Assembly: GCF_004168205.1 (NCBI RefSeq) | Contig: NZ_RCYB01000097.1 | Coordinates: 1 to 6,871, forward strand | Length of the DNA: 6,871 bases | Direction: 5' to 3' | DNA from: Catenibacterium sp. co_0103 | GTDB taxonomy: Bacteria; Bacillota_I; Bacilli_A; Erysipelotrichales; Coprobacillaceae | In this document: piece by piece, positions 1 to 6,871 of the stretch | Layout: each line of letters opens with the position of its first letter | How positions within the stretch are numbered: position 1 is the first letter of the stretch | Notes under the pieces: model-generated | Database searches by the model: none | Told to the model about the DNA's origin: nothing | What the model saw: the letters and a program-made list of their open reading frames with translations, nothing else | Position numbers and translations under genes: made by a program

Positions 1-77
<77 letters not shown>

Positions 78-96
78 ATTTCTTGACTGCTCACCT

Positions 97-125
97 ATAA
101 TAACATGTAGAAATACACTCGTCAA
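97..125 (-). promoter_or_regulatory. Promoter of tRNA-Ile
   Basis: On the minus strand there is a -35 box TTGACG (plus-strand 120-125), a 17-bp spacer, and a -10 box TATTAT (plus-strand 97-102). A TG dinucleotide one base before the -10 makes it an extended -10 element. Transcription would start near position 90, leaving about a dozen leader bases before the tRNA 5' end at 77. The near-consensus boxes and ideal spacing fit a housekeeping sigma-A promoter for a stable RNA. Confidence 0.8.
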
Positions 126-219
126 TAAAAAAATGAAGAAATTATAGGCAAGGTAGAAAAATACTTGATATATACAATGAAAATAAAGAAAAAATAATGT
201 ATCATTAAAATTGGTTAAA

Positions 220-232
220 ATATTACTAAAAA
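220..232. promoter_or_regulatory. Putative GalR operator upstream of galR
   Basis: The 13-mer ATATTACTAAAAA differs at one position from the operator-like site at 1376-1388 in the gal promoter. It is an imperfect odd-length palindrome centred on C226 with half-sites TATTA and TAAAA. Its place about 80 bp before the regulator start codon suggests autoregulation. The assignment is inferred from similarity to the sites at 1320-1388; A/T richness raises the chance of a fortuitous match. Confidence 0.55.
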
Positions 233-260
233 TTTTATCTCATTTTATCTCATTTTATCT
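231..260. repeat. Three tandem 10-bp repeats (CATTTTATCT)
   Basis: Three head-to-tail copies of a 10-bp unit occupy 231-240, 241-250 and 251-260. The second and third are identical (CATTTTATCT); the first has A in place of the leading C. The unit length is close to one DNA helical turn, and each copy contains ATTTTA, the left half of the 13-bp palindrome seen in the gal operon promoter. The array starts directly beside the putative operator at 220-232. It may be extra half-sites for the regulator or a simple slippage repeat. Confidence 0.85.
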
Positions 261-269
261 AGATTGTGA

Positions 270-1319
<1,050 letters not shown>

Positions 1320-1332
1320 ATTTTAGTAAAAT
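1320..1332. promoter_or_regulatory. Putative gal operator O1
   Basis: ATTTTAGTAAAAT is a perfect odd-length palindrome: ATTTTA and TAAAAT flank a central G at 1326. It matches the site in the gal promoter spacer (1376-1388, opposite strand) at 12 of 13 positions and lies 56 bp upstream of it centre to centre. As an upstream auxiliary operator it could help the repressor loop or bind cooperatively. Confidence 0.65.
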
Positions 1333-1343
1333 AATAAGTAAAC

Positions 1344-1356
1344 AAATTAGTAAAAA
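1344..1356. promoter_or_regulatory. Putative weaker gal operator O2
   Basis: AAATTAGTAAAAA matches the perfect palindrome at 1320-1332 at 10 of 13 positions, keeping the TTAGTAAAA core centred on G1350. Its centre is 32 bp, close to three helical turns, upstream of the site in the promoter spacer. In A/T-rich DNA this could be chance; I rank it below the two stronger sites. Confidence 0.4.
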
Positions 1357-1369
1357 TGTTAAAAAAATA

Positions 1370-1397
1370 TTGATTATTTTACTAAAAAGTTTATTAT
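1370..1397 (+). promoter_or_regulatory. Promoter of the galTMKE operon
   Basis: The -35 box TTGATT (1370-1375) is followed by a 16-bp spacer and the -10 box TATTAT (1392-1397), so transcription would start near 1404. The leader to the galT start is then about 37 nt and contains the ribosome binding site AAGGAG (1427-1432). The spacer is almost filled by an operator-like palindrome, a direct-occlusion arrangement. No catabolite-repression (cre) site is evident in the spacer between the genes. Confidence 0.7.
1376..1388. promoter_or_regulatory. Putative gal operator O3 within promoter spacer
   Basis: ATTTTACTAAAAA carries an 11-bp perfect palindromic core, TTTTA-C-TAAAA, centred on C1382. It sits between the -35 and -10 boxes of the operon promoter, so a bound repressor would exclude RNA polymerase. 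It is the best positioned of the four related sites and matches the one before galR at 12 of 13 positions. Confidence 0.7.
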
Positions 1398-1440
1398 AGT
1401 AGGTGAAGAAAATAACAAAATAAAAAAAGGAGACCCCATA

Positions 1441-2910
1441 ATGAACCATCAAATCAACAGATTACTTAACTTTGCGTTACAAAAAGGCATGATTGGTACA
1501 GATGACTTGTACTATGCCGCAAATTTAATTCTAGACTTACTTCAGTTAGATGAATTTGAACTAGAAGAAATTGATGAAAAATTAGAAACAGCACAGGATA
1601 TCATTGATCATATTCTTGACTATGCAGTAGAAAAAGGCATGATTTCAGATTCTGTGACTGAAAAAGATTTATTTGATACAAGACTTATGAACTGCCTCAT
1701 GCCTCGTCCTAGTGAAGTAGTAAATAAGTTCAACACTCTTTATAATGAATCTCCAGAAAAAGCAACAGACTACTTCTATGATTTAAGTATTAGTAGTAAC
1801 TATATTCGTAGATCACGTATTGATAAGAATATCAAGTTTAACCATTATGTTAAATATGGTGATATCCAGATTACTATCAACCTTTCTAAACCAGAAAAGG
1901 ATCCTAAAGCGATTGCAGCTTCAAAGAATATCAAATCTGCAAACTATCCTCTTTGCTTATTGTGTAAAGAAAACGTTGGATTTGCAGGTAATATGAAGCA
2001 TCCTGCTAGACAGAATCATCGTATTATTCCATTAGACCTTGCAGGTCATCGCTATTACCTACAGTATTCACCTTATGTTTACTACAATGAACACTGTATC
2101 GTATTTAATGAAGAACATCAGCCAATGAAAATTGATCACAATACATTCGAGCATCTATTCGCATTTGTAGATAAGTTCCCTCATTATATGCTGGGAAGTA
2201 ATGCTGATCTACCAATCGTAGGTGGTTCTATCCTTACCCATGATCACTACCAAGGCGGTCGTCATCATTTTCCTATGGAAGATGCAAAAGTAACCAAGAG
2301 TTATGAACATGACCAGGTGCAGGTAGATATGCTGTATTGGCCATTGTCAACTCTAAGACTTACCTCTACTTCCAAAGAAAAAATTATTGCTTTGGCTGAT
2401 GTTATTCTTGAGAAATGGATTGATTATAGTGATGAATCACTAGATATCATTGCATATACAGATGGTGTAAGACATAACACAGTAACACCAATTGCACGTA
2501 TGAAGGATGGATTGTATCAGTTAGATCTAGTACTTAGAAATAACCGTACGACTGAAGAATGTCCATTAGGAATCTTCCACCCTCATGCACAGCATCACCA
2601 CATTAAGAAGGAAAACATCGGCTTAATTGAAGTAATGGGCTTAGCTGTTCTTCCTGCAAGATTAAAGAATGAATTAGAAGATATCAAACAGTGTCTATTA
2701 GGTAATGCGGATTTTGATTCAAATGAATCATTACAGAAGCATGCGGACTGGTACAAATATCTTAAGAATTGTGACTACGAGGATGTTGATAAATTCCTAG
2801 AAGTAGAAGTCACTAAGAAGTTTGTAGCAGTATTAGAAGATGCTGGTGTATATAAAATGACTGATGAAGGAATTGAAGGATTCAGTCGCTTCGTGGAGGG
2901 CTTATGGTAG
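1441..2910 (+). CDS. galT: Galactose-1-phosphate uridylyltransferase, class II (GalT)
   Basis: GalT transfers UMP from UDP-glucose to galactose-1-phosphate, giving UDP-galactose and glucose-1-phosphate in the cytoplasm. At 489 residues it has the length of the Firmicutes class II enzyme rather than the roughly 350-residue class I form. Visible motifs: CLLC (172-175), reminiscent of the zinc-binding CxxC of class I; GHRYYLQYSPYVYYNEH (202-218); and GGSILTHDHYQGGRHH (261-276). The latter holds an HxHxQ pattern (His267, His269, Gln271) like the class I active site, which makes His269 the likely uridylylated nucleophile by analogy. The histidine-rich stretch at 380-387 and the following IKKENIGLIEVMGLAVLPARL region look typical of class II. 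The start is supported by AAGGAG at 1427-1432, 8 nt before ATG. First gene of the operon; its 3' end overlaps galM by 7 nt. Confidence 0.96.
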   Translation: MNHQINRLLNFALQKGMIGTDDLYYAANLILDLLQLDEFELEEIDEKLETAQDIIDHILDYAVEKGMISDSVTEKDLFDTRLMNCLMPRPSEVVNKFNTLYNESPEKATDYFYDLSISSNYIRRSRIDKNIKFNHYVKYGDIQITINLSKPEKDPKAIAASKNIKSANYPLCLLCKENVGFAGNMKHPARQNHRIIPLDLAGHRYYLQYSPYVYYNEHCIVFNEEHQPMKIDHNTFEHLFAFVDKFPHYMLGSNADLPIVGGSILTHDHYQGGRHHFPMEDAKVTKSYEHDQVQVDMLYWPLSTLRLTSTSKEKIIALADVILEKWIDYSDESLDIIAYTDGVRHNTVTPIARMKDGLYQLDLVLRNNRTTEECPLGIFHPHAQHHHIKKENIGLIEVMGLAVLPARLKNELEDIKQCLLGNADFDSNESLQKHADWYKYLKNCDYEDVDKFLEVEVTKKFVAVLEDAGVYKMTDEGIEGFSRFVEGLW

Positions 2911-3917
2911 AAATTAAGAAAGAATTAGATGATGATATTGTTGTCATCGGCTTAGAAAACAAAGACTTCTATGTAGAAGTCACAAACTTTGGCTGCACAC
3001 TACTTAAAGCTGTAGTAAAGGACAAAGAAGGAAATCCTTGTGATTGTGTATTAGGCTTCCCTGAAGTATCAGATTACCAGAAGAGAGATGGTACATATCT
3101 TGGTGCTTTGGTAGGACGAGTATGCAACCGTATTGAGAAGGGAACTTTCACATTAAATGGGAAGACTTATAATGTTCCTATTAATAATGGTCCAAACTCA
3201 TTACATGGTGGTATTGAAGGATTCTCTTACAAGGTATTTGATTATGAATTTATTGAAGATGGTGTCAAGTTCCACTATGTATCTAAAGATGGTGAAGAAG
3301 GCTATCCAGGTACATTAGATTTCTATGCTTATTATACAATCGAAGGAACATCTCTTCATATGCGCTATGAAGCAACAAGTGATCAGGATACAATCATCAA
3401 TATCACAAACCATTCATATTTCAACTTAAATGGACATGCATCAAGTGTTCATAATCATGTATTAAAACTCAATGCTGATGAAGTAGGCTGCGTTGATGGT
3501 GATGGATTATATACAGGTGAATTATTAGATGTCACAAATACTCCATTTGACTTTAGAAGTGAAAAAGTGATTGGAGACTGTATCAAAGACAATCATCCAC
3601 AGTTAATCACAGCCCGTGGTTATGATCATCCATTTGTATTTAATACAGATAAAAATCAGGCAGAACTTTACTCTCCAGAAACTGGTATTAAATTAACTGT
3701 ATCTACTACATATCCATCAGCACAGGTATATAGTGCAAACTATTTAGATGGACAGCTAGATAAATATGGATATACTATGCATCCACAAGAGGCATTATGT
3801 ATTGAAACAAGTTATTTACCAGACAGTATTCATAAAGAAGAAAACCCAAAGGTCATCTTAAACGCAAATAAAAAATTTAAAGAAGAAACAGTATATACAT
3901 TCGAGGTAACAAAATGA
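2904..3917 (+). CDS. galM: Aldose 1-epimerase (galactose mutarotase, GalM)
   Basis: GalM interconverts beta- and alpha-D-galactose, supplying the alpha anomer used by galactokinase. The protein is 337 residues, normal for the family. Landmarks are GALVGRVCNRIEKG (67-80) with Arg72 and Asn75, NSLHGG (98-103) with His101, NITNHSYFNLNG (166-177) with the catalytic His170, GYDHPFV (239-245) with Asp241, and CIETSYLPDS (299-308) with the probable catalytic base Glu301. These match the substrate-binding and acid/base residues known from Lactococcus GalM. The start lies inside the galT end (shared ATGGTAG at 2904-2910). The ribosome binding site GGAGG at 2895-2899 is within galT and only 4 nt from the ATG, tighter than usual, so translational coupling to galT is likely. 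Its 3' end overlaps galK by 4 nt (ATGA). Confidence 0.96.
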   Translation: MVEIKKELDDDIVVIGLENKDFYVEVTNFGCTLLKAVVKDKEGNPCDCVLGFPEVSDYQKRDGTYLGALVGRVCNRIEKGTFTLNGKTYNVPINNGPNSLHGGIEGFSYKVFDYEFIEDGVKFHYVSKDGEEGYPGTLDFYAYYTIEGTSLHMRYEATSDQDTIINITNHSYFNLNGHASSVHNHVLKLNADEVGCVDGDGLYTGELLDVTNTPFDFRSEKVIGDCIKDNHPQLITARGYDHPFVFNTDKNQAELYSPETGIKLTVSTTYPSAQVYSANYLDGQLDKYGYTMHPQEALCIETSYLPDSIHKEENPKVILNANKKFKEETVYTFEVTK

Positions 3918-5197
3918 AAGCAAGCTTATTAAAAGAAGAATTTAAAACTAATAAATATGATGAAATGTTGAAAGACTTATATGAAGATGCAAGTCTCGTA
4001 GATTATCAGAAAGACAGATATGCCAATGCATTAGATAAGTTCGTTGAACTTTATGGTGATGAAAATGTCAGCATCTATAGTGCTGCAGGTAGAAGTGAAA
4101 TTTCAGGTAACCATACAGACCATCAGCATGGTTGTGTACTCGCAGGTTCTATCAATCTAGATGCGATTGGTGTAGTCGCTAGACAGGATGATGTAATCAA
4201 TGTTGTCTCTGATAGCTTTAATATTAAGCCAATCTATTTAAATGATTTAGATAAGAAGGATGAAGAAGAAGGTACTTCAGAAGGACTAATCAGAGGTGTT
4301 GTCTCTAAACTTAAAGAACTAGGTTACAATATCGGGGGTTTCAAGGCATTCATTACAAGTGATGTATTAGTAGGGGCTGGTTTATCTAGTTCAGCTGCTT
4401 TTGAAACAATTATTGGTACAATCATTGATGGTTTATATAATGATATGAGCATCGATATGGTCACTATCGCAAAAGTAGGTCAGTATGCTGAAAATGTTTA
4501 TTTTGGTAAGCCTTGTGGATTAATGGACCAGTGCGCATGTGCTGTTGGTGGACTTATCTCTATCGATTTCAAGGATACAGAACATCCTGTTGTAAATCAT
4601 GTAGATGTAGACTTCTCTAAATATGATCATAGCTTATGTATCGTTGATACAAAGGGAAGCCATGCAGACTTAACAGATGCTTATGGTGCTATTCCAACTG
4701 AAATGAAGGATGTCGCTCATTACTTCGGTAAGGAATTCTTAAGAGAAGTAGATGAAAAGGAATTCTTTGATCATCTTGCTGATGTCAGAGCAGCAGTTAA
4801 GAATGATAGAGAAATTCTAAGAGCTATTCATTTCTTCAAGGAAAATGCAAGAGTACCTCAAATTGTAGAAGCATTAAACAATGATAACTTTGACTTATTC
4901 AAGAAGTTAATCAAGGAATCTGGTAACTCAAGCTATAAGTTCTTACAGAATGTTTACGCAGACTTTGATTATAAGCATCAGGCAGTTTCTGCAGGTCTAG
5001 CATTAAGTGAAATCGTATTAGGAGACCATGGTGTATCTAGAGTACATGGTGGTGGATTCGCAGGTACAATTCAGGCATTTGTAGAAAATGACTTTGTCCC
5101 AGAATATAAGAAAGAAATTGAAAAATTATTTGGAGAAGGCAGCTGTCATGTACTTAAAGTAAGAAAACTTGGTGGTTGTAAAGTAGTGGAGGAATAA
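3914..5197 (+). CDS. galK: Galactokinase (GHMP kinase family)
   Basis: GalK phosphorylates alpha-D-galactose with ATP to galactose-1-phosphate. The 427-residue protein shows all three GHMP regions: the sugar-binding signature AAGRSEISGNHTDHQHG (57-73), the ATP-binding loop VGAGLSSSAAFE (153-164), and the C-terminal GVSRVHGGGFAGTIQAF (373-389). Arg60 and Asp205 (in GLMDQ, 202-206) correspond to the catalytic Arg/Asp pair. The signature is unusual: the standard GEHTDY reads GNHTDH here, so the Glu that contacts galactose in classical enzymes is Asn66. I recall this variant from clostridial galactokinase-like proteins, which also have a longer N-terminus, as seen here (signature at about residue 60 rather than about 35). 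The start overlaps the galM stop as ATGA, with GAGG at 3903-3906, 7 nt upstream. Context between galM and galE makes galactose the likely substrate despite the substitution. Confidence 0.93.
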   Translation: MKASLLKEEFKTNKYDEMLKDLYEDASLVDYQKDRYANALDKFVELYGDENVSIYSAAGRSEISGNHTDHQHGCVLAGSINLDAIGVVARQDDVINVVSDSFNIKPIYLNDLDKKDEEEGTSEGLIRGVVSKLKELGYNIGGFKAFITSDVLVGAGLSSSAAFETIIGTIIDGLYNDMSIDMVTIAKVGQYAENVYFGKPCGLMDQCACAVGGLISIDFKDTEHPVVNHVDVDFSKYDHSLCIVDTKGSHADLTDAYGAIPTEMKDVAHYFGKEFLREVDEKEFFDHLADVRAAVKNDREILRAIHFFKENARVPQIVEALNNDNFDLFKKLIKESGNSSYKFLQNVYADFDYKHQAVSAGLALSEIVLGDHGVSRVHGGGFAGTIQAFVENDFVPEYKKEIEKLFGEGSCHVLKVRKLGGCKVVEE

Positions 5198-5198
5198 T

Positions 5199-6197
5199 AT
5201 GAATGTACTAGTTACAGGTGGTGCAGGTTATATTGGTAGTCATGTCTGTGTAGAACTACTACAGAGCGGCCATGATGTTGTAGTCATCGATGATTTCTCA
5301 AATTCAAAACCAGAAGCCTTAGATGCCATTCATGAAATTACTGGTAAGAAAGTAAAGTTTTATGAATTTAACGTTTTAGATGAAGATAAGACAGAAGCAG
5401 TATTCAAGGAAAATAAATTGGATGCAGTCATTCACTGTGCAGCCTTCAAGGCAGTAGGTGAATCAGTAGTAAAGCCTATTGAATATTATACAAATAACTT
5501 AATGACAACTCTTATTGTTGCTAAGCTTATGAAGAAGTATCATGTCCCTTCAATTGTATTCTCTTCAAGTGCTACGGTATATGGTGATCCAAAGGTTGTC
5601 CCATTAACTGAAGACTGTGAATTAGGACAGACTACAAACCCATACGGTTCTACAAAGGCTATGATGGAAAGAATCCTAACAGATGTACAGCATGCTGTAC
5701 CAGAAATGTCTGTTACACTTCTTCGTTACTTCAACCCAATTGGTGCCCATGAATCAGGATTATTAGGTGAAGATCCAAAGGGAATTCCTAACAATCTTAT
5801 GCCTTATATTATGAAAGTTGCAACTGGTGAACTTCCTTGTTTAGGTGTATTTGGTAATGACTATGATACACCAGATGGAACAGGTGTACGTGACTATATC
5901 CATGTTGTGGACTTAGCTAAGGGTCATGTTCTTGCAATTGAAAAATATGCAACACCAGGTGTTCATATCTGTAACCTAGGAACAGGTAAAGGATATAGTG
6001 TATTAGAAATCGTAAAGGCATTTGAAAGAGTTAATGGAATCAAGATTCCTTATGAAATCAAGCCAAGACGTGCAGGTGATATCGCAACATGTTATGCAGA
6101 TCCTACTCGTGCAAAAGAACAGTTAGGATGGGTAGCTGAAAAGACACTAGATGATATGTGCAGAGATACTTGGAACTTTGCAAAGAAACATATGTAA
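5199..6197 (+). CDS. galE: UDP-glucose 4-epimerase (GalE)
   Basis: GalE interconverts UDP-galactose and UDP-glucose using tightly bound NAD, closing the Leloir cycle and supplying UDP-galactose for surface polymers. It is an extended short-chain dehydrogenase of 332 residues, normal length. The NAD-binding GGAGYIGSH is at 7-15 and the conserved DDFSNS at 31-36. SSSATVYG (122-129) contains Ser124, and YGSTK (149-153) gives the catalytic Tyr149 and Lys153, at the same numbers as in E. coli GalE. PDGTGVRDYIHVVDLA (225-240) and RRAGDIATCYADP (290-302) complete the family pattern. Cys298 aligns with the E. coli Tyr299 gatekeeper, as in the human enzyme, so use of UDP-GlcNAc/UDP-GalNAc is also predicted. 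The gene starts 1 nt after the galK stop, with GGAGG at 5188-5192, 6 nt before ATG. Last gene of the operon. Confidence 0.97.
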   Translation: MNVLVTGGAGYIGSHVCVELLQSGHDVVVIDDFSNSKPEALDAIHEITGKKVKFYEFNVLDEDKTEAVFKENKLDAVIHCAAFKAVGESVVKPIEYYTNNLMTTLIVAKLMKKYHVPSIVFSSSATVYGDPKVVPLTEDCELGQTTNPYGSTKAMMERILTDVQHAVPEMSVTLLRYFNPIGAHESGLLGEDPKGIPNNLMPYIMKVATGELPCLGVFGNDYDTPDGTGVRDYIHVVDLAKGHVLAIEKYATPGVHICNLGTGKGYSVLEIVKAFERVNGIKIPYEIKPRRAGDIATCYADPTRAKEQLGWVAEKTLDDMCRDTWNFAKKHM

Positions 6198-6199
6198 TA

Positions 6200-6233
6200 A
6201 AAGAGATGCTCAATTGGGCATCTCTTTGTTTTT
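6200..6233. terminator. Terminator of the gal operon, probably bidirectional
   Basis: A 12-bp stem pairs AAAGAGATGCTC (6200-6211) with GGGCATCTCTTT (6216-6227), with one G-T pair and an AATT loop. On the plus strand it is followed by G and five T (6229-6233), starting 2 nt after the galE stop codon. On the minus strand the same hairpin is followed by TTTTATTA, so it can also stop transcription of the convergent regulator gene. The stop codon of that gene (6210-6212) lies in the hairpin. Confidence 0.9.
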
Positions 6234-6680
6234 GAATTCTAGAGGAGAGCATTGGTACTCCTTTTTGAATACTTTGCAGAAGTAATTAGGGTCTTCAAAG
6301 CCACATTGATAAGCAATCTCTTTAACGGTTTGTTTCTTGTTTGTTAATAGTTCTGCAGCCTTCTTTAATCGGTAATCTAATAAGAATTTGTGGATAGTCG
6401 TATTGTATTTAGATTTAAAATGAGTTAACAATGTTCCTCTGCTGCAGAAGAAATAATCACATAGCTGATCAATCGTAATAGGTTTACTATAATTCGCAAT
6501 TAAGTACTGTTTTATTTCCTGGGCAAGATGATCATTTTTGGCCTGAATGCGATTGGTGAGAGAAATGTATTTTGCACAGATATCACATATATATGCAAAA
6601 GCATATATCTGATCTTCATCTAATATAGTAATATTTGTGACAAGTTGTTTTAATTCTTTTTTTGAATACCCACAAACCAC
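6210..6680 (-). pseudogene. 5'-truncated AraC-family regulator with PocR-like domain remnant
   Basis: The 156 readable residues end in a complete AraC/XylS DNA-binding domain. The first helix-turn-helix is at about 68-90 (ITIDQLCDYFFCSRGTLLTHFKS). The second is at about 116-140 (QTVKEIAYQCGFEDPNYFCKVFKK), with the family ending CSPLEF. Residues 2-45 (VCGYSKKELKQL, then DEDQIYAFAYICDICAKYIS) look like the last helices of a PocR-type ligand-sensing domain, so most of the sensor is missing. The only available start is GTG at 6678-6680. It has no ribosome binding site, an in-frame TAA lies at 6684-6686, and the next in-frame Met is residue 154. I infer that the gene was cut by an insertion or deletion near 6681 and no longer makes a normal regulator. 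A frameshift assembly error is the alternative. It is convergent to galE and no functional link to galactose is evident. Confidence 0.75.
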
Positions 6681-6764
6681 AGGTTAGTGAAAATTAAATT
6701 TCATAAGCACCGATTAAACGGCGTTCATGAAGCTGAACCGGACACATGAATTTCCCATCTGTTC

Positions 6765-6770
6765 TATAAT
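6765..6770 (+). promoter_or_regulatory. Possible -10 box for the rightward reading frame at 6802
   Basis: A perfect TATAAT hexamer lies at 6765-6770, 32 bp before the start codon at 6802. No convincing -35 box is found at 16-18 bp upstream; the best resemblance, CGGACA at 6739-6744, is 20 bp away. Activity is therefore uncertain and may be weak, which is common for transposase promoters. Confidence 0.4.
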
Positions 6771-6801
6771 TAGATTAGAAATTAGATGGAGGTATAATCA
6801 T

Positions 6802-6871
6802 ATGTCAAACAAAGTATTAAAGCCTAAGAAAGCTTCTCTTTATCAGTTCACTCAGAAATATTCCAACAATA
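6802..6871 (+). CDS. Start of an unidentified protein, possibly a transposase (partial)
   Basis: An open frame starts at ATG 6802 and stays open to the window edge (23 residues). It has a good ribosome binding site, GGAGG at 6788-6792, 9 nt upstream. The visible N-terminus is MSNKVLKPKKASLYQFTQKY, basic and then amphipathic. The pattern of a short basic lead followed by Leu-x-x-Phe-x-x-x-Tyr-Ser resembles the region just before the zinc ribbon of IS1595-type transposases. The fragment is too short to be sure. Position beside a truncated gene supports a mobile-element protein. The family is a guess. Confidence 0.55.
   Translation, partial: MSNKVLKPKKASLYQFTQKYSNN

Larger units (their letters stand above)
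6681..6871 (+). mobile_element. Probable left end of an insertion sequence (partial)
   Basis: From about 6681 the homology to the AraC-type gene stops abruptly, and about 120 bp of non-coding sequence leads to a new rightward reading frame at 6802. This is what an insertion sequence end inside a host gene would look like. The exact boundary cannot be placed because the other end, its terminal inverted repeat and the target duplication lie outside the window. The segment also holds an imperfect palindrome, CCGATTAAACGG (6710-6721), and a consensus -10 box. The insertion-sequence nature is inference. Confidence 0.45.

Noticed and set aside
126..210. Additional small gene or promoter between the tRNA and galR
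   Set aside because: Only very short frames occur (for example ATG at 133 stops after four codons). TTGATA at 165-170 has no -10 at suitable distance. I see nothing functional here beyond A/T-rich spacer.
231..260. Tandem repeats as a possible CRISPR or origin iteron array
   Set aside because: Units are only 10 bp, with no spacers and only three copies, and no cas or replication gene is nearby.
1398..1440. Riboswitch or attenuator in the gal leader
   Set aside because: The leader after the predicted start is only about 37 nt with no stem-loop; control by the operator sites explains the region better.
6701..6726. Strong hairpin or attachment site near the element end
   Set aside because: The arms ATAAGCACCG and CGGCGTTCAT pair only partly, with two mismatches and a G-T pair, so a specific structure is not supported.

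Overview
The window is AT-rich DNA with A/T-rich intergenic spacers, strong AGGAGG-type ribosome binding sites and proteins typical of Bacillota (Firmicutes). The class II GalT and the divergent galactokinase fit gut Clostridia or Erysipelotrichia; the exact family is a guess. The main content is a complete Leloir-pathway galactose operon with its own LacI-type regulator, flanked on the left by a tRNA-Ile gene and on the right by a broken AraC-type regulator next to what looks like the start of an insertion sequence.

Layout. 1-77 (-) is tRNA-Ile(GAT), with a strong promoter at 97-125 (-). 309-1301 (+) is a GalR-like repressor followed by its own hairpin terminator. The 139-bp spacer at 1302-1440 carries three related odd-length palindromes (core TTTTA-S-TAAAA) and the promoter of the gal operon. 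1441-6197 (+) holds galT-galM-galK-galE, tightly packed: galT/galM overlap by 7 nt, galM/galK by 4 nt, and galK/galE are 1 nt apart. A 12-bp hairpin at 6200-6233 ends the operon and probably also ends the convergent gene. 6210-6680 (-) encodes the end of a PocR-like domain plus an intact AraC DNA-binding domain, but has no proper start. From about 6681 the sequence changes character and leads to a new rightward reading frame at 6802 that runs off the window, probably a transposase.

How it works together. GalM converts beta-D-galactose to the alpha anomer, GalK phosphorylates it, GalT exchanges it onto UDP, and GalE regenerates UDP-glucose. The product is glucose-1-phosphate for glycolysis. 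The same 13-bp operator occurs upstream of the regulator gene and inside the spacer between -35 and -10 of the operon promoter. This predicts autoregulation plus repression of the operon by blocking RNA polymerase, relieved by galactose or a derivative. No sugar transporter or beta-galactosidase lies in the window, so uptake must be encoded elsewhere.

I see no exotic or undescribed system here. The points most worth a second look are the operator set and its match to a repressor lacking the usual hinge leucine, the phased 10-bp repeats before galR, the variant galactose-binding signature in GalK, the Cys gatekeeper in GalE, and the decapitated PocR/AraC regulator at the edge of the probable mobile element.
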